Shown: positions 43,886 to 56,034 of the stretch, piece by piece
Numbering within the stretch: the stretch's first letter is position 1
Layout of the letters: each line of letters opens with the position of its first letter
Source of the DNA: Gari tellinella
Taxonomy: Eukaryota; Mollusca; Bivalvia; Cardiida; Psammobiidae
Assembly: GCA_922989275.2 (NCBI GenBank)
Contig: OV277864.1
Location: 19,789,550-19,853,549, forward strand
Direction: 5' to 3'
Length of the DNA: 64,000 nt
Notes under the pieces: generated by a model
The model's input: the letters and a program-made list of their open reading frames with translations, nothing else
Database searches by the model: none
Told to the model about the DNA's origin: nothing
Made by a program: the position numbers and the translations under genes

Positions 43886-44135
43886 TACAGTGGAGAATCT
43901 GTTATTCTTTCCCGTTTAAACGCAAACGTACGCAAACGTAAAGCGCTAAAACGTAGAAACGAACAACTTTTGGACAGTTCTGATATTTCATGTTTATCTT
44001 GGTGGCAAACAGTTTGGAGCCTGATCAGACGCCGGGCCACCCGGCGTCTGATCTGGCTCCAAACTGTTTGCACTGTAAATAATAGTTTTAGCGTAAACGC
44101 GTTTATTGGGAAAGAAAAACACATTCTCCACTGTA
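43886..44135. mobile_element. Family C MITE, copy 2 only
   Basis: TA at 43886-43887 and 44134-44135. Copy 1 reads CAGCTACGACAAATTGTC across the site, with one TA (37490-37491). The hairpin 1 tip CCGGGCCACCCGG differs from other copies. It lies about 14 bp from where copy 1 took up a family B element. Confidence 0.95.
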
Positions 44136-44259
44136 CGACAAATTGTCATTTTACCTTTTGTACTCTGTGTCGTCTGCAAGAATTCTATGAGTTTGTTTGC
44201 ATTGTATATCTATTCAGAAATTATCATCAGAGTGTCAAACCGTATGGATAGAGATGAGA

Positions 44260-44500
44260 GACCCGTTTCATAAAACTTCGTACCACCAATGTTGTCGTAT
44301 GTCAGATTATAATAGTCTGAATTTTTGTTATTTATTTCTCAATCTAATCCTTTCTGATGACATGTCTTTGGAATCGTCTTTTCAAGACGATCCTAAAGAA
44401 ATGTCACAATACAGGATGAGATAGAAGAGTCAGATATCTAATGCATTTTAAAGTTGACACACGACAGGTTTTGTCGCAAGAAATTCTATAAAACGGGACC
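44260..44500. mobile_element. Family H inverted-repeat element
   Basis: Counterpart of 37617-37857, with scattered substitutions (for example TCTTTTCAAGACG in the centre). Confidence 0.75.
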
Positions 44501-44823
44501 GAGATACCTAGTAACTATTCTAAACCGTTTCATCTGAATCCTAAGTGTTGCAAAAATTATCACGAATTCGTCCTCATTGCATAGAGAGTTAAAACAATAT
44601 AAATGTAATTCGAATGGTGTAAACTAATTCAAATTTTCAATTTCATGACAGGAATTCTACATTAGGGACGACTAGCAAACATGTGAAAGTTTTTATTTCA
44701 TTTATACGAGAATGGACTTGTTATTACGGTGCCTAGTTTTGATACACGATCGTTCAATAAAACAATTGGCATCGCTCATCAAAACAATAAAACCGGCGGT
44801 AAGGATCAATGTTAAGGAACCAA

Positions 44824-45000
44824 GAGTATTTCAAAAACTAAAATATTTATTTCTGAATTCCACCCTATGGTGTTACAACTTGTTATAATCGTCTCTTAAA
44901 AACGATTCTAATGAGTATTTACCCCATAGGATTTGGTGTTGAAATTAGTGAGAAAATTTTTGAATTTGTTGAGTTGACTCCCTGTTATCTAGAGCCCTGG
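44824..45000. mobile_element. Family I element
   Basis: Counterpart of 38180-38352; the arm CCACCCTATGGTGTTAC pairs better with TACCCCATAGGATTTGG than in copy 1. Confidence 0.65.
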
Positions 45001-45645
45001 TATCATTATTGTATTTTAGGTGATGATTATTTGACAGCAGATGCAAAAGAGCTTTCATTTGAGGTCGCTTAAGCACGCATTACTGTCGTGATATTAGCAA
45101 AGCCTATACATCCCAGCATACTTAAACATACCCTTATGAAGAAGAAAATGGTAATTATATGTTTGCGTTAATAAAAAATCAATAGCCAACCCGCTAAATT
45201 AAGCTTTAAGGGGCACAACTACCATAGCTGTATCGCTACTTGCATAAGCTTTTTCACCAACACTTTTATTTTGTAAGCCTGACTAACCATTTTCAGACCT
45301 AGAGAGCACAACATCTGAACCAAAGCATGAAATGATATTTTCTTGTTTATAATATTTCTCCAAGACACAAACAAATTAAATGTTGCAAATGAATGGTATG
45401 TATGCAGCTTTGACAATACACATATACAAAAGGCTCTCTAACAATACCTCTAAATTATGGTACAACGATTTCATGAAAACCATGTAAAAGCCTTAAGCAA
45501 AATTAAAACATGCAGTGTGCCCCTAAAGGATATTTTTAATTTCCCACTGCTTCAAACAGTTACCAGTCTAAAACATCTAATCATTAACACAATTTAGTGG
45601 ACGTAGAAGGAACATTGTAGCGTATACAGACTGCCCAAGAGCCTT
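45001..45645. other. Duplicated sequence with empty family C site
   Basis: Matches 38353-39253 without the MITE; the pre-insertion TA is at 45561-45562. Confidence 0.6.
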
Positions 45646-45896
45646 TTAACCCTTTCCCACATAGCATATCTCTAGTATTGAATATAGGTGTCCACTTAAA
45701 CCAGGTTGAAAGTAAAGCAGAATGCGCTTTAAGCGCATTCTGCTTTACTTTCAGCCTGCTTTAAGCTATCATCTGCTAGAATATAGAAAATATTTTGTAT
45801 TATACATATTTATGAATGTATAAATTGGAACTATTTTCTTCAGGGCAAGAATAAACTGAATGCGCCAAAAGGCGCTTCTATGGGGGAAAGGGTTAA
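45646..45896 (+). mobile_element. Family B MITE
   Basis: Counterpart of 39254-39504, with the same shortened tip GCGCTTTAAGCGC. Confidence 0.9.
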
Positions 45897-46619
45897 TACA
45901 TGTACATGGCGTGACGTTCAATGCCACGCCACGGCTAACTGTTAACTATAGTTTTGTTGAATGCTACACAGCAGTCAGGAGATAAACATCAATTGGGTAC
46001 AAAACACATTTCTAGAAGTGACGTCATGTCGATACAACGTCAAAGTGCTCCGTACATAGGAAGTGTTTCCTGCTTTACAAACTATGACGGCTAAGTTCGT
46101 TTGTTAAATTACACATATTTCATATATTGTGATAGAAAAACATTTTGTCTTTAAAGTGATTCATATTTTATTAATCTGATATGTGATACATCGATTTTGT
46201 GAAAGCAGTCCGGGAACTCATTGACTGTACCTCGTACATATATGTTGGTAATGTTTTCGTCTTCCAGTGACACTCAATGGCTCTATTGTATGGACCTTTC
46301 TTCTGATTATGTTCCATTCAGATATTTTATATGATTAGCAAATGCGAACATAGCTCAATATTGGTACATTGTTGACATAATAGAATTATATTGTAAAAGC
46401 ATAGAAACGATACTAAATTGATTATATTGACAATTTATTCCAAAGTATAAGAAAAGGAGAGCAGTTCCTAGTGTAATGTATATAAACGTCGTAAGTACGT
46501 TGGTAATTACAAGTAAAATCACTTACACAAATAAACTACAGACATCATTTTCTTTACTGTTTTATCATCGTAAATGAGCGTTTATAGGATGCGGTTACTA
46601 GAGTTTTTACTCCATTGCC

Positions 46620-47655
46620 TTCTTCGTAAGTACAATCATTTTTATGCCCACAGAATCTGTGATTCAGGGTCATACAGTGTTTGCCCTATCTGTTCGTCTG
46701 TTTTTCCGTCTGTCTGTAAAACTTACAATTGCATATAATATTTGCATTGCTGGACATATGGTTTTTATATTTGGTCTGCCTTGCTTGTATCGAAACCTTT
46801 CAAACCATGTCAACAGTGTTGTCCTTGTGATATTGACCTTAACCTTTGACCTACTTTTGTAAAACCCTTTACATGCATTTGACCAGTAGGCATAGGGTTT
46901 CCATATTTCGTATGTACATTTATTTGGATAAGACCGTTCCAACCATATCCCTTTTTATCATGTTAAATCGGCCTTGACCGTTGAGCCATTTAATCAAACT
47001 TTTAACAAAACTCTTAGCCTTGGCTATACCTCTTGCACTAAATACACATACACCTTTTATATTTAGCCTTTGATTTTCTACTATCGCAATCTTTTTTGAC
47101 TATGCAAACAATGTTGACCATGTCACATGGACCGTAACCTACTTTTTGTAAAAACTAATAGATATAGGGCTTCATATTTAGTATGTATATGTCTCGTTTT
47201 AAAACATTTTTAATTATTCCAATGTTTTTACCATTTGACATTTGTCCGTGACCTTTGACCTATTTAATAAAACTTTAACACAGACCTTAACTTTGGCTAT
47301 AACTCCTGCGCTATTACATTTTGGGCATGCCACTATTGTTTGCCCTGATGACTTTGACAATTACCTTTCATCTATTTTATTAAAGTTTTCAATGCCTTTA
47401 AACGTTCATATTAACCAATAACTCATAGGCTTCCATATTTGGAATGTATCGTTCTTGTATTTAAACCTGTCCAACATTACCAATGCTTATACCATGTGAC
47501 ATTGACTTGTGACCTATGTTTCCAAGTTAGTACGTACATTATCCAACATCCTGCTGGTATTAGGCATTCGTGTTTCAATAAAACGTTGCTTGTTGATATG
47601 TGTTGTTTATTGGTTTATTATAGCTACGTAAATAGAAGGAAATATGTATAAAGCT
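46620..47655. repeat. Degenerate TTGACCTTTGACC array, second copy
   Basis: Counterpart of 40250-41290. It is shorter by several indels, including loss around 47325-47385, as expected for a repeat prone to slippage. Confidence 0.65.
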
Positions 47656-47869
47656 ATAGTCCAAACATACTCACCAGACTTTGAATTTTATGCATAAATA
47701 AATTAAAGTGAGATGACGTAGTATAAATTGACAATCGCCAGCGATCCGTATACTGTCGGGAAGGTTCGATTAATTACGTGAATATTGAAACAGTTGTGAT
47801 CTTCAGTGGATTAAAAAAACACTTTGAGCAAGTTGAAAAATTTAAGTTCCGGAAAACAAAACCAAAGTA

Positions 47870-47932
47870 AAAGTTTGGATCCAGATAAGACGCCGAGTTC
47901 CTCGGCATCTCATATGGACCTAAACTGTTTGT
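47870..47932. repeat. Hairpin 1 relic
   Basis: AAGTTTGGATCCAGATAAGA and CATATGGACCTAAACTGTTT surround CGCCGAGTTCCTCGGCA. The tip is of the CCGAG/CTCGG type. Confidence 0.6.
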
Positions 47933-48163
47933 AAGACTTACAAAACATTCAGCAGCAAGTTTTACTGAAATGTAATAAATCGTATCTTTATTGCTAATGT
48001 CAGACAAATTGCGATAAACACCCAAAGTGCATCTCTTGATATCATTATCTACTGTAATATTTAATACCACCCGCTATTTTAATATATATGTATGGCAGGT
48101 TAATCACATAACCTAGTGCATATTGGAATCTCGATAGAAATTTGAGTTTACTTTATTCGATGT

Positions 48164-48415
48164 ATAACCCATTACCCCATAGCCTGTTTCTAGTTTTGAA
48201 GACATATGATCACTTAAAACAGGTTGAAAGTAAAGCAGAATGTGCCTTTAGGCACATTCTACTTTACTTTCAGCCTGTTTTAAGCTACTATCTGCTAGGA
48301 TATAGAACATTACTCTTATCATACTTATTCATGTCTGTATTAATAAGAACTATTTTCATCAGTGGAGCAATAGATTAGAGGCGTAAAAAGGCGTATCTAT
48401 GGGTTAATGGGTTGA
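48164..48415 (+). mobile_element. Family B MITE
   Basis: Left ATAA then CCCATTACCCCATAGCC; right TATGGGTTAATGGG then TTGA. Hairpin 2 carries AATGTGCC/GGCACATT with a damaged arm CTACTTTACTTTC. Confidence 0.8.
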
Positions 48416-48419
48416 ACTG

Positions 48420-48480
48420 AAAGTTTTGGAACTGATCAGATGACGAGTTTCTCGATTGATCAGTTTAAACCTGTTTGACA
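48420..48480. repeat. Hairpin 1 relic
   Basis: GGAACTGATCAGATGACGAG and TTTCTCGATTGATCAG, then CCTGTTTGACA. It lies directly after the family B copy. Confidence 0.45.
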
Positions 48481-49207
48481 GGCATGACGATATTTCTTCA
48501 TTTTATGTCCTACTTGTAGTTCTTAAATATAATACTAGAGATAAAGCCTGTACAGACGATGTTGTGGCAATGTTAGGGTTAAATGATTGCCATAATGAAA
48601 TAATTGAAACAAGATATGAAGGTTGCAGTGCTATAATTCATCGTTGAGCACTGATCTAGAGGAGTTAAATACATTGTAGGGCGCATATCATACCGTTGGT
48701 TAAAATGATTTAATTGGTTTCGAATCAAATATTCTAAAAAATGAGATTATGTATTGCTTGCAGACATGTAGATGAATGTCTTATTGGAAAATATGCTTCA
48801 GTCTCTGCTAAATAAGGACATGCGATGACACTGGTTGTAACTTATAAAGAACAACGAAACATACTTTAACAAAGATGTAACTACATTTGCATGACTAGTA
48901 GAAAGCCACAATTCAATTTAAACCGAAATAACCCGTTTGCCACAGTTGCGATTAGAACCAATCAGTTCGCTGCAGTCGACGATAAATGTTGTTCAACACT
49001 CGGCCAATGTTTAAACGCCGTAATGAAATAATGTCCCAATTACTGTGAGTGCCTGGCCCGAAAGCAACAAGCACCGCCAGTATAACCATTAAGATGTGCA
49101 GGTATTATGGATTAAGAACGAAATTGGTTTTCGCGAACATGTCTGCTAGTGAAAAGTTAAATTTGCAAATTCGCAATTTTTTTGACCAGCGAGCAAAACA
49201 CTTTTTA
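48481..49207. other. Unassigned AT-rich sequence
   Basis: No gene or bounded repeat was recognised. Confidence 0.4.
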
Positions 49208-49274
49208 CCACCTAAACGTGCGAAATATAGAGTCCCGTAAGTATCGCACGGCGCACTGTGCATATCTGTTATAC

Positions 49275-49636
49275 TACAGTGCTCCCACTCTACAACGGCC
49301 CTCCCAACAACGACTACCTCCTTACAACGACCCTTTCCGCAGTTCCCTAAAAGGACAATTATGTCTAACCTTTTCACGTCTGCAATGTCGTCCGCTTAAA
49401 ACTTTCGTCCGCTGCTTTTCTCAAAATTACATAATGGACATTTTGACAGAAAGAACCTTTAATGGCGAGTGACAAACAACTTGAATCCAGATCAGACGCC
49501 GCGTTACGCGGCGTCTGGTCTGGATTCAAACTGTTTGCAAATATTAGCCAATTGCCCTCCCTATATCGGCTCCTTCCGAACAACGCACATATTTCTTGTC
49601 TCCCATTGGGTGTCGTTGGAGAGAGGGAGCACTGTA
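49275..49636 (+). mobile_element. Family E MITE in repeat G
   Basis: TA at 49275-49276 and 49635-49636; ends CAGTGCTCCCACTCTACAAC and AGAGGGAGCACTG. Hairpin 1 (49485-49550) is nearly perfect, with tip CCGCGTTACGCGG. The empty counterpart in copy 1 of G reads ATACTAATTTTCGAATCAC. Confidence 0.92.
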
Positions 49637-50129
49637 GTTTTCGAATCACAAAAATAATGTACTACTTCACAGACTGTAAACCAGTTTAGAGAATCTATAA
49701 AAACTTACATCACCATGAGTGATTAAAACATTTCCAGGTGTCCTAAAAATAAAAAAACTTCTCCCGAGCAGTCCCGCAAATTTAGACTGGAAATCAGGCT
49801 ACCTTGAGCTGTTGTTATAACAGTAACACAGAACTTTTGAATTTAGACGTTACCATAATAATGACGTCATGTTCCACTAAGGACGTAATTAGGAAATGAA
49901 CTAAATGCCAAATGACCGTTGTTAGTTTTAGATTGAACATTAATTTGAATTTGAAAAGGATATCAGAGACGTTGTTTTTCTTTACTTTAGTTTGATATGT
50001 GTTTTTATTTATAGATGGTTGAAACCTAAAAAACTCTTATGACGGATCGTTTTCCTAATAGTTGGGGGAAATATAAAAGTAAGAACGTTCGTATTTTTGT
50101 CAGTTGTTGTTTATGTGATAAACAGAATA

Positions 50130-50265
50130 TTAAATGTGTGGTTTCAGTAGTGAATTTTATTGAACTCGTTAGATAAAATGATATGTTGCGCGCCAAGTCT
50201 CACAGCATATTATTTGTTCAACTCGTTCAATAACTTCACAGCTAAAACACACTAGTTCAATATCA
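50130..50265. repeat. Long palindrome, diverged arms
   Basis: GTGAATTTTATTGAACTCGT and CAACTCGTTCAATAACTTCA are opposing arms; the tip is GTTGCGCGCCAAGTCTCACA. Counterpart of 28563-28710 with more mismatches. Confidence 0.7.
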
Positions 50266-50285
50266 ACGATATGTTATTAACAGCT

Positions 50286-50782
50286 TAATTTCCCCATGTA
50301 TGTTTCTAGTATATTCCAATTTACGGGTGGCGTAAAGACAGTGTATGCATGCCAAACCATCAGGTAGTTTTAATTGACATAACATGTAATACGGACTCTG
50401 AATGGGAACCGCAAATAACTGGGCACCGTTTGCTAAAATCTACGTTTGTGATTGATAAGCATCAATATGTAAGACTGCCATGACAGCACGTTACTGCAGC
50501 AACACGTTTTCCTGTTTTATGTGATATATGATGTTTCATCAATCGAATACTCCTAAAATTGTGATATTTTATACCTACATGTTCGGTTGTTACCCTAAAC
50601 GGACGAAACAAAAAAGTTAATCAGTAATACATGTTTAAGGTCAATAAAACAAACAAGAGTCGCCAAACAAGTAAATATTCGTATAAGAACATATTCTACT
50701 AGAATACATAGCAGAACTTGGTATGACAATTATTTCAAAATCAGTCTAATCTTGGACTACATGTGTAATACATGCAACAATA
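50286..50782. other. Unassigned AT-rich sequence
   Basis: No supported feature. Confidence 0.4.
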
Positions 50783-50950
50783 CCTCTCAATTACGACTAC
50801 TCCTCTATAACGTCAACCTCTCTAATATGAACACTTAATTGTGTAAATTATTAGGTATGTGTGACAGGTGACTGATTTAAACTGCCACCTGTCGTTTAAA
50901 GAATCAATAAGCGTTCGTTTTAGTGGTCGTAACAGAGAGGTTTTATTGTA
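50783..50950. mobile_element. Family D MITE, hairpin deleted
   Basis: Ends ATACCTCTCAATTACGACTA and AACAGAGAGGTTTTATTG then TA. The centre joins GACAGGTGACTGATTTAAAC to TGCCACCTGTCGTTTAAA, so the GCAGAAAGCTCC arms are gone. Confidence 0.7.
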
Positions 50951-51632
50951 AATTAGACTCAGCTTTTTATCCTGGTCGTTGTGAAATATATATCATTAAA
51001 TCAATGATAAGTGACACCAAACAGATTGCTAGACTTCCACCTTGTGTGTCTCACATTAATATTTCACGGCGGGTGCCGAGCTGAGTGACATTTCTATAGG
51101 CATGTGACGGGACTAATTCATGGTACACAGACATTCAAGATGAATGCTGTATCCTGACTTATACGTACTGTCAGTGTCAGACAGTGGCCATAGTAAAATG
51201 ACTTGTGTACCTTTACTCTTTGCAAGTGATGTGTAAGGGTACATTGTAATCTGCACCGTCTTAGTGAGATAGACGTTACCGATCTCAGGTTTTGCAAATA
51301 TCGAAGCATTGTGTAAAGTGATGTCATTTAAAATATACAAGTACTCTATATTAAGGTTCTAGCAGTCATTAAAAATAAACAATGGTACATACATGTTTGG
51401 TTTAGGCAGTTCATGTCTAAGAATGCTTTCCTTGCTTTATAAATATTGCCGTACCATGTATTAACGAAAACAATTGTAAATTTTACTGGATTTACTGGGT
51501 AGAACTTTTCAAGAATGATAGTAAAATTGACATTTGTATACGTCATTAGCGAGGCATTTGATTTATGTTTACTAGGTAAGTGAATAAAAAAAGCACAATG
51601 TCCGGAATTATGTAATCATGAATATTAAACAT
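50951..51632. other. Unassigned AT-rich sequence
   Basis: Overlapping minus-strand frames of 75 and 69 codons at 51.1-51.34 kb are in different phases and show no motif. Confidence 0.4.
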
Positions 51633-52582
51633 TTAAGGGTGTATCAATGTCATAAGCCAATTTTTCAAAGTATTTAACTTTTTTTCTAACATTGTTTTTT
51701 TGGAAGAGCTGTTTATGATGAATGAAAAAATGAAAAAAAATATATATGGAGGTGTCCTTGTTTTTTAGCTACAGCGATTTGAAAAAGGTATGTCAAATTT
51801 TGACTTTTTTTTTTCAAATTTTACCCATTCAGGGTACAAGCTTCAGTAAAATTTATTTCGAAACAAAACAAACATGATAATTTGGGTTTCCATTATTTAT
51901 TTCTTGTCTATGGTGGTATTTTCACATATAGAAACCAAATTTAGACAAAGCAGGCACCAGGTTTGAACAATATCGATCCTTGAATATCAAAAATATGCTT
52001 TGTATAGGGCATGATTTTATTAGATTTTTTATTTTATGAAAAAAAAGTAAAAAAGTTTGAAAATGAAATAGTTCTAGTATTTAACTTTTTCTTATATTCT
52101 ACCAGATGAAAGCCCGTGCTAAGGCAGTTCAAAATATGAAAAGAAATTGAAAGGTCAGTGTTGAAAATTTTGAGTTATTAAAGTAAACAGAGTTATCTCC
52201 CCTTACAAAATTTACAAAAAAGTACCATATCGATGATATTTAGAGCTTTATAAATTTCACATTTGGTGCCATTTTTTTCTTAAATTAGTTTTTGTATGAA
52301 GAAATACTACCATAGATAGGAAATAAATAACACAAAACCAAATTATCATATTTGTTTTCCTTTAAAATGGATTTTATTGAAGCGGGCTGTTTGAAAAGGA
52401 CAAAATAAGAGGAAGTGGGTGGGGTAAATTTTACATGGCCGTAGAGCCAAGTTTTGTTCACCAAAATGTACACTTTTTCTATTTTTTCATTCATCTTTAT
52501 AGCTCTTCAATACAAAACCATCATAGAGTGTTTTCATATACTTTGAAAAGTTCCGAAAGTCATGACATTGATGCACCCTTAA
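51633..52582. mobile_element. 950-bp TTAA-flanked element with GGGTG ends
   Basis: TTAA at 51633-51636 and 52579-52582. Terminal repeats GGGTGTATCAATGTCATAA and, inverted, GGGTGCATCAATGTCATGA differ at 2 of 19 positions. The interior is extremely T-rich, without a long frame. TTAA targeting suggests piggyBac-class mobilisation, but GGG ends differ from the CCC ends of families A, B, J and K. Confidence 0.75.
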
Positions 52583-52992
52583 GGATGTTGAGCATATTAC
52601 GTGTAATATATTCAATATAATTGTATGGGGCTCGTCCTTATGCTACTATTCATATTGTCACATATTTAAGCAAACGTCTAGCATATATAGTAAACCATTC
52701 GTTACGGAAGTGAATTCTGTATGAGATTTCCGTCGGCATAAGCTTGGGTATACACAAATGTGAATCCAACGGTTAGGTCGTAAAATGACAAGCATGTTTT
52801 CTTTGATAAGTGATTAAATACAGCGACTTAGACCTTTTAGTCAGTTACGTACATCATTCGGATATGTTAAGAACTGTGACGTTCGGATACTCACTATAAT
52901 GGAATGCCATGCGGTGTTTAATTTCTACTGCAGTGTAAACAAAAGGAAATAAAAGCTTGTTGTCGGTTTAACCCTTTCTTTGCCAAGATCTT
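52583..52992. other. Unassigned AT-rich sequence
   Basis: No supported feature. Confidence 0.4.
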
Positions 52993-53204
52993 TTAACCCT
53001 TAGCCCGCCAAATAAATTGTCGTCTGCTATATTTCTCGTCTGCTTCAAGTTTCAAAGTGCTTCAAAGTTGCTCAAAATTGCTGAAAATGTTGTCCGAGTG
53101 TCAAACAGCTTGGATCCGGATGAGACGCCGAGTTACTCGGCGTCTCATCCGGATCCAAGCTGTTTGCATATGGAGCTAGTCGTGACTGACAGGCTAAGGG
53201 TTAA
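52993..53204 (-). mobile_element. Family J MITE
   Basis: TTAA at 52993-52996 and 53201-53204. Reverse-complement relative of 7489-7702, with very few differences and an equally long, clean palindrome (about 53102-53167; tip CCGAGTTACTCGG). Confidence 0.9.
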
Positions 53205-53380
53205 TATTACATTTGAAAACGGTTTTATCAAGATCAGAACCCGCGTTATCAAATATCCAAATAGTTTGACACTCAAATACATGTTTTTAAGGTCAATCTG
53301 CCTCAACTTTAGAAATAAAAGTAGCCAACACGTTTCGAAACAGACTATGATATCGCAATAACTATGTTAGACGGAACATG
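53205..53380 (+). mobile_element. Family A relic
   Basis: Fragments TTTGAAAACGGTTTTATCAA, AGATCAGAACCCGCGTTATC, AATAGTTTGACACTC and CGAAACAGACTATGATATCG follow family A order. They directly abut the J element. Confidence 0.5.
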
Positions 53381-53707
53381 ACGTCATTATATCAATGAAC
53401 TGGTCAATACTCATTGCATTTGAATCCGGTAGAATCAGGAGCCACATGCACGTTTTTTCATAGCTTGGAAAATTTCAAATTTCATAGAATTTAATTATTT
53501 GTATTTTCTATCAGATGCCAGCAATGCAAGTGGGGTTCGATTTTAGAGCATAGTACAAATACATTTACAAGTAAGAAAAAGGAGGGTTCTTCAAACAATC
53601 GCCAACGACCATCTTCAGGCAACGAACTGTATCAAAATCAACACCAAATCCCATTCGAAATAAATATCCGTCCTGTTTAAGATAATACATGAAAGTTTTA
53701 ACACTCA

Positions 53708-53845
53708 GGGGCCCGTTTCATAAAACTTCGTACGACAAAAACTTTAAAATACATTTAAATTCAAGACGATTCCAAAGAGATGTCACAAGACAGGATTAGA
53801 TGGAGAAATAAATAATAACTGGGACTTTTATAATTTGACTTACGA
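53708..53845. mobile_element. Family H element, internally deleted
   Basis: Left end GGGCCCGTTTCATAAAACTT; internal GATGTCACAAGACAGGATTA then GATGGAGAAATAAATAATAA. The right terminal repeat is lost. Confidence 0.65.
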
Positions 53846-54647
53846 CAACATCCTGGTTAGGATGCTTCTAAAAGTAATCTGACATTACTCAATATATGTT
53901 GCAATAGTCACAGAGCCAGTCCAGTCTGTTATGGACTAATCTACTGTTCTTATACCTTGTAAGGATAGTTAATTCGATTATTGCCTCCTGTAGTCCTTGG
54001 GACACAATTTCCGAACGAGAGATGTTCACCATGTTGGTATATAATATAATTTCTATCACACGTTACCTGAATTATACCAAAAGGTGTTGGTATAAAATTC
54101 ATTTACCACGTATTAACAACGATGAGTGGTTGCTATGTGTCTATTACGTGGGCGGTATGTCCTATATAGATAACCTTGATGTAGTTGCTGAATGATACCA
54201 ATTGACGAACGTCGCGACTGTATTTGATTATACGGTTTAGATCCCGTTTAGTTAATGGGAACACACATACAGTGTATGCAACACTACAATGAGCCCCATA
54301 ACTAGCAATCATATATAAAAATGACAGAGTGCCTGAGAACCAAACCAATTTAGTCAGATATGGATGGTAAGATGTACGTTAAGGCTTTAGCAAGAGCTAC
54401 AAAGGGAGGGATACATAGAAAGGGGCGAAGGCAAAACACTTTAGAAAAAAGCATATTTTGCTATAACTGTTATGGAAAATTCCTTCTATTATTTTTTTAA
54501 AGAAACTTTAAAAAAATTATTTTGTCAATTCAGAAACTGTGTAATTATATAAAATATTGTACTGTGCTCTAAAGTAGTAAAAGAGTAAAAACAAACAATT
54601 GTATAAATTGTTGGCACTGGATATGTATGTATTTGTTTAGATTATCG

Positions 54648-54754
54648 ATAAAGGAGTGATTTGATTTGATTTGTTTTGATTTTACGTCGCTTTCAACTGT
54701 ATATCGCCACGTCCAGCTAATTACAGGTGGAGGAAGACCCTATAAAGGAGTGAT
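54648..54754 (-). mobile_element. 81-bp 3' retroposon fragment with 13-bp target duplication
   Basis: ATAAAGGAGTGAT is repeated exactly at 54648-54660 and 54742-54754. The 81 bp between, read on the minus strand, end in GACGTAAAATCAAAACAAAT followed by CAAATCAA. This A-rich short-repeat tail is typical of SINE or LINE 3' ends. It is a heavily 5'-truncated retroposition event. Confidence 0.8.
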
Positions 54755-55183
54755 AACATATGACATTGAATAAATTGTAATAACATCATTTTAAAAACTG
54801 CATAGCTCATTCGCACAGTTTTGCCATTATTTGTTTTACGATTTATAAACAGCGGGTGTTATTCAACACTCACGCTATCGGTTCTATACAATATGTTTAA
54901 ATAATAGAACAAGTTGTTGTAATTAACTAGCACAATTTGAGAGAGATAGTGTCGTTGCAATTATAACACATTTAGAGTTATGTTTATATAAGAGAGGAGT
55001 GTTAATTTAAAGCTGACTCCGAGATTCGAAGAAGGGGGAACTCATTTATCACTTATTGACAACAAAACCTGACAACCAAGGCCTTTGCAAATATATATAT
55101 CAGTATCAATATCAGATAGACAACATCAACAGGGATTGTTCAGGAAAGTGCTAAATCGTGTTACATTCTGAAGAATACCAAAC

Positions 55184-55554
55184 TACAGTGCTCCCTCTCT
55201 ACACCGACATCCAATTGGAGACAACGACTGTGTGTTTTGTTTGGTGGGAGTCGTTATATGGAGGGGGGATTAATATTTGGCTTACATTTGCAAACAGCTT
55301 GCATCAAGATCAGACGCCGCGTGACGCGGTTTCTGATTTGGTTTCAAGCTGTTTGTCACTCATCATTATATTTATTCTATCAAATTATCCACTTATATAA
55401 GACTTTGAGAAAAACAGCAGACGACAAATTTAAGCAGACGGTATTGAAGCCGTAAAAAGGTTGGACATAAATGTCTTGTTTGGGGAACTGCGGCAAGGGT
55501 CGCTGTAAGGAGTTAGTCGTTTATGGAGGGCCGTTGTAGAGAGGGAATACTGTT
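55184..55554 (-). mobile_element. Family E MITE
   Basis: TA then CAGTGCTCCCTCTCTACACC; right end TAGAGAGGGAATACTG. It lies opposite to the copies at 13406 and 49275. The block GCAGACGACAAATTTAAGCA and GGTTGGACATAAATGTCTTG shows the uninterrupted sequence at the F insertion point of the 26-kb copy. Confidence 0.85.
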
Positions 55555-56034
55555 CGATGAAACATTCAGTACAATTGCACGTCAATATAACGTTTTGATT
55601 CATGAGATGCTGCTGCTAGTATTATAAGGTGTTTTGATAACGGTTTAGTTTTTAATTCAAACGTCTTCGAAATTGAAATTGAAAGCACGAAATGAAAGAT
55701 AAGATTGCTGATCCAGGTGCATGAGCTTGTTAGTTCCACTATTTGTAAGATATCCACCATATTGATTAATTTCCAAAAATATCGTTTTTTAAAAACAATT
55801 TAAAGCCATTTAGATCTATACAGTATTAGATTTAGTTTAACCAGAATAAACAATATACATCTTGACAAAACTCCAAACTATTATAATTATATATTGATCA
55901 AGAAAGCCATCGTTTGTGAATGGTTGGCCATTTCCGACCATTTCATTCAACCCTGTAAGAAAAGTTGTCCAGTACTGATGATATGCACAGTTCGTTGCAA
56001 GTGTCATTTTATTCAACATAGGTGACTACGGCAA

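Larger units (their letters stand above)
41448..47713 (+). repeat. Tandem segmental duplication, copy 2 (6266 bp)
   Basis: Collinear with 34289-41356. It has its own insertion at 43886-44135 and lacks three insertions of copy 1. The right border ATTAAAGTGAGA is followed by TGACGTAGTATAAATTG, with no third repeat P. Confidence 0.92.
49208..50285. repeat. Repeat G, copy 2 (interrupted by family E)
   Basis: Matches 27968-28740 on both sides of the inserted MITE: CGTGCGAAATATAGAGTCCC before, TTTTCGAATCACAAAAATAA after. It ends in the same type of palindrome. The copies are clearly diverged, so G is an old repeat. Confidence 0.7.

Noticed and set aside
54133..54348. 71-codon minus-strand frame with hydrophobic start
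   Set aside because: No splice context, no recognisable domain and no supporting neighbour; length is expected by chance in this AT-rich DNA.
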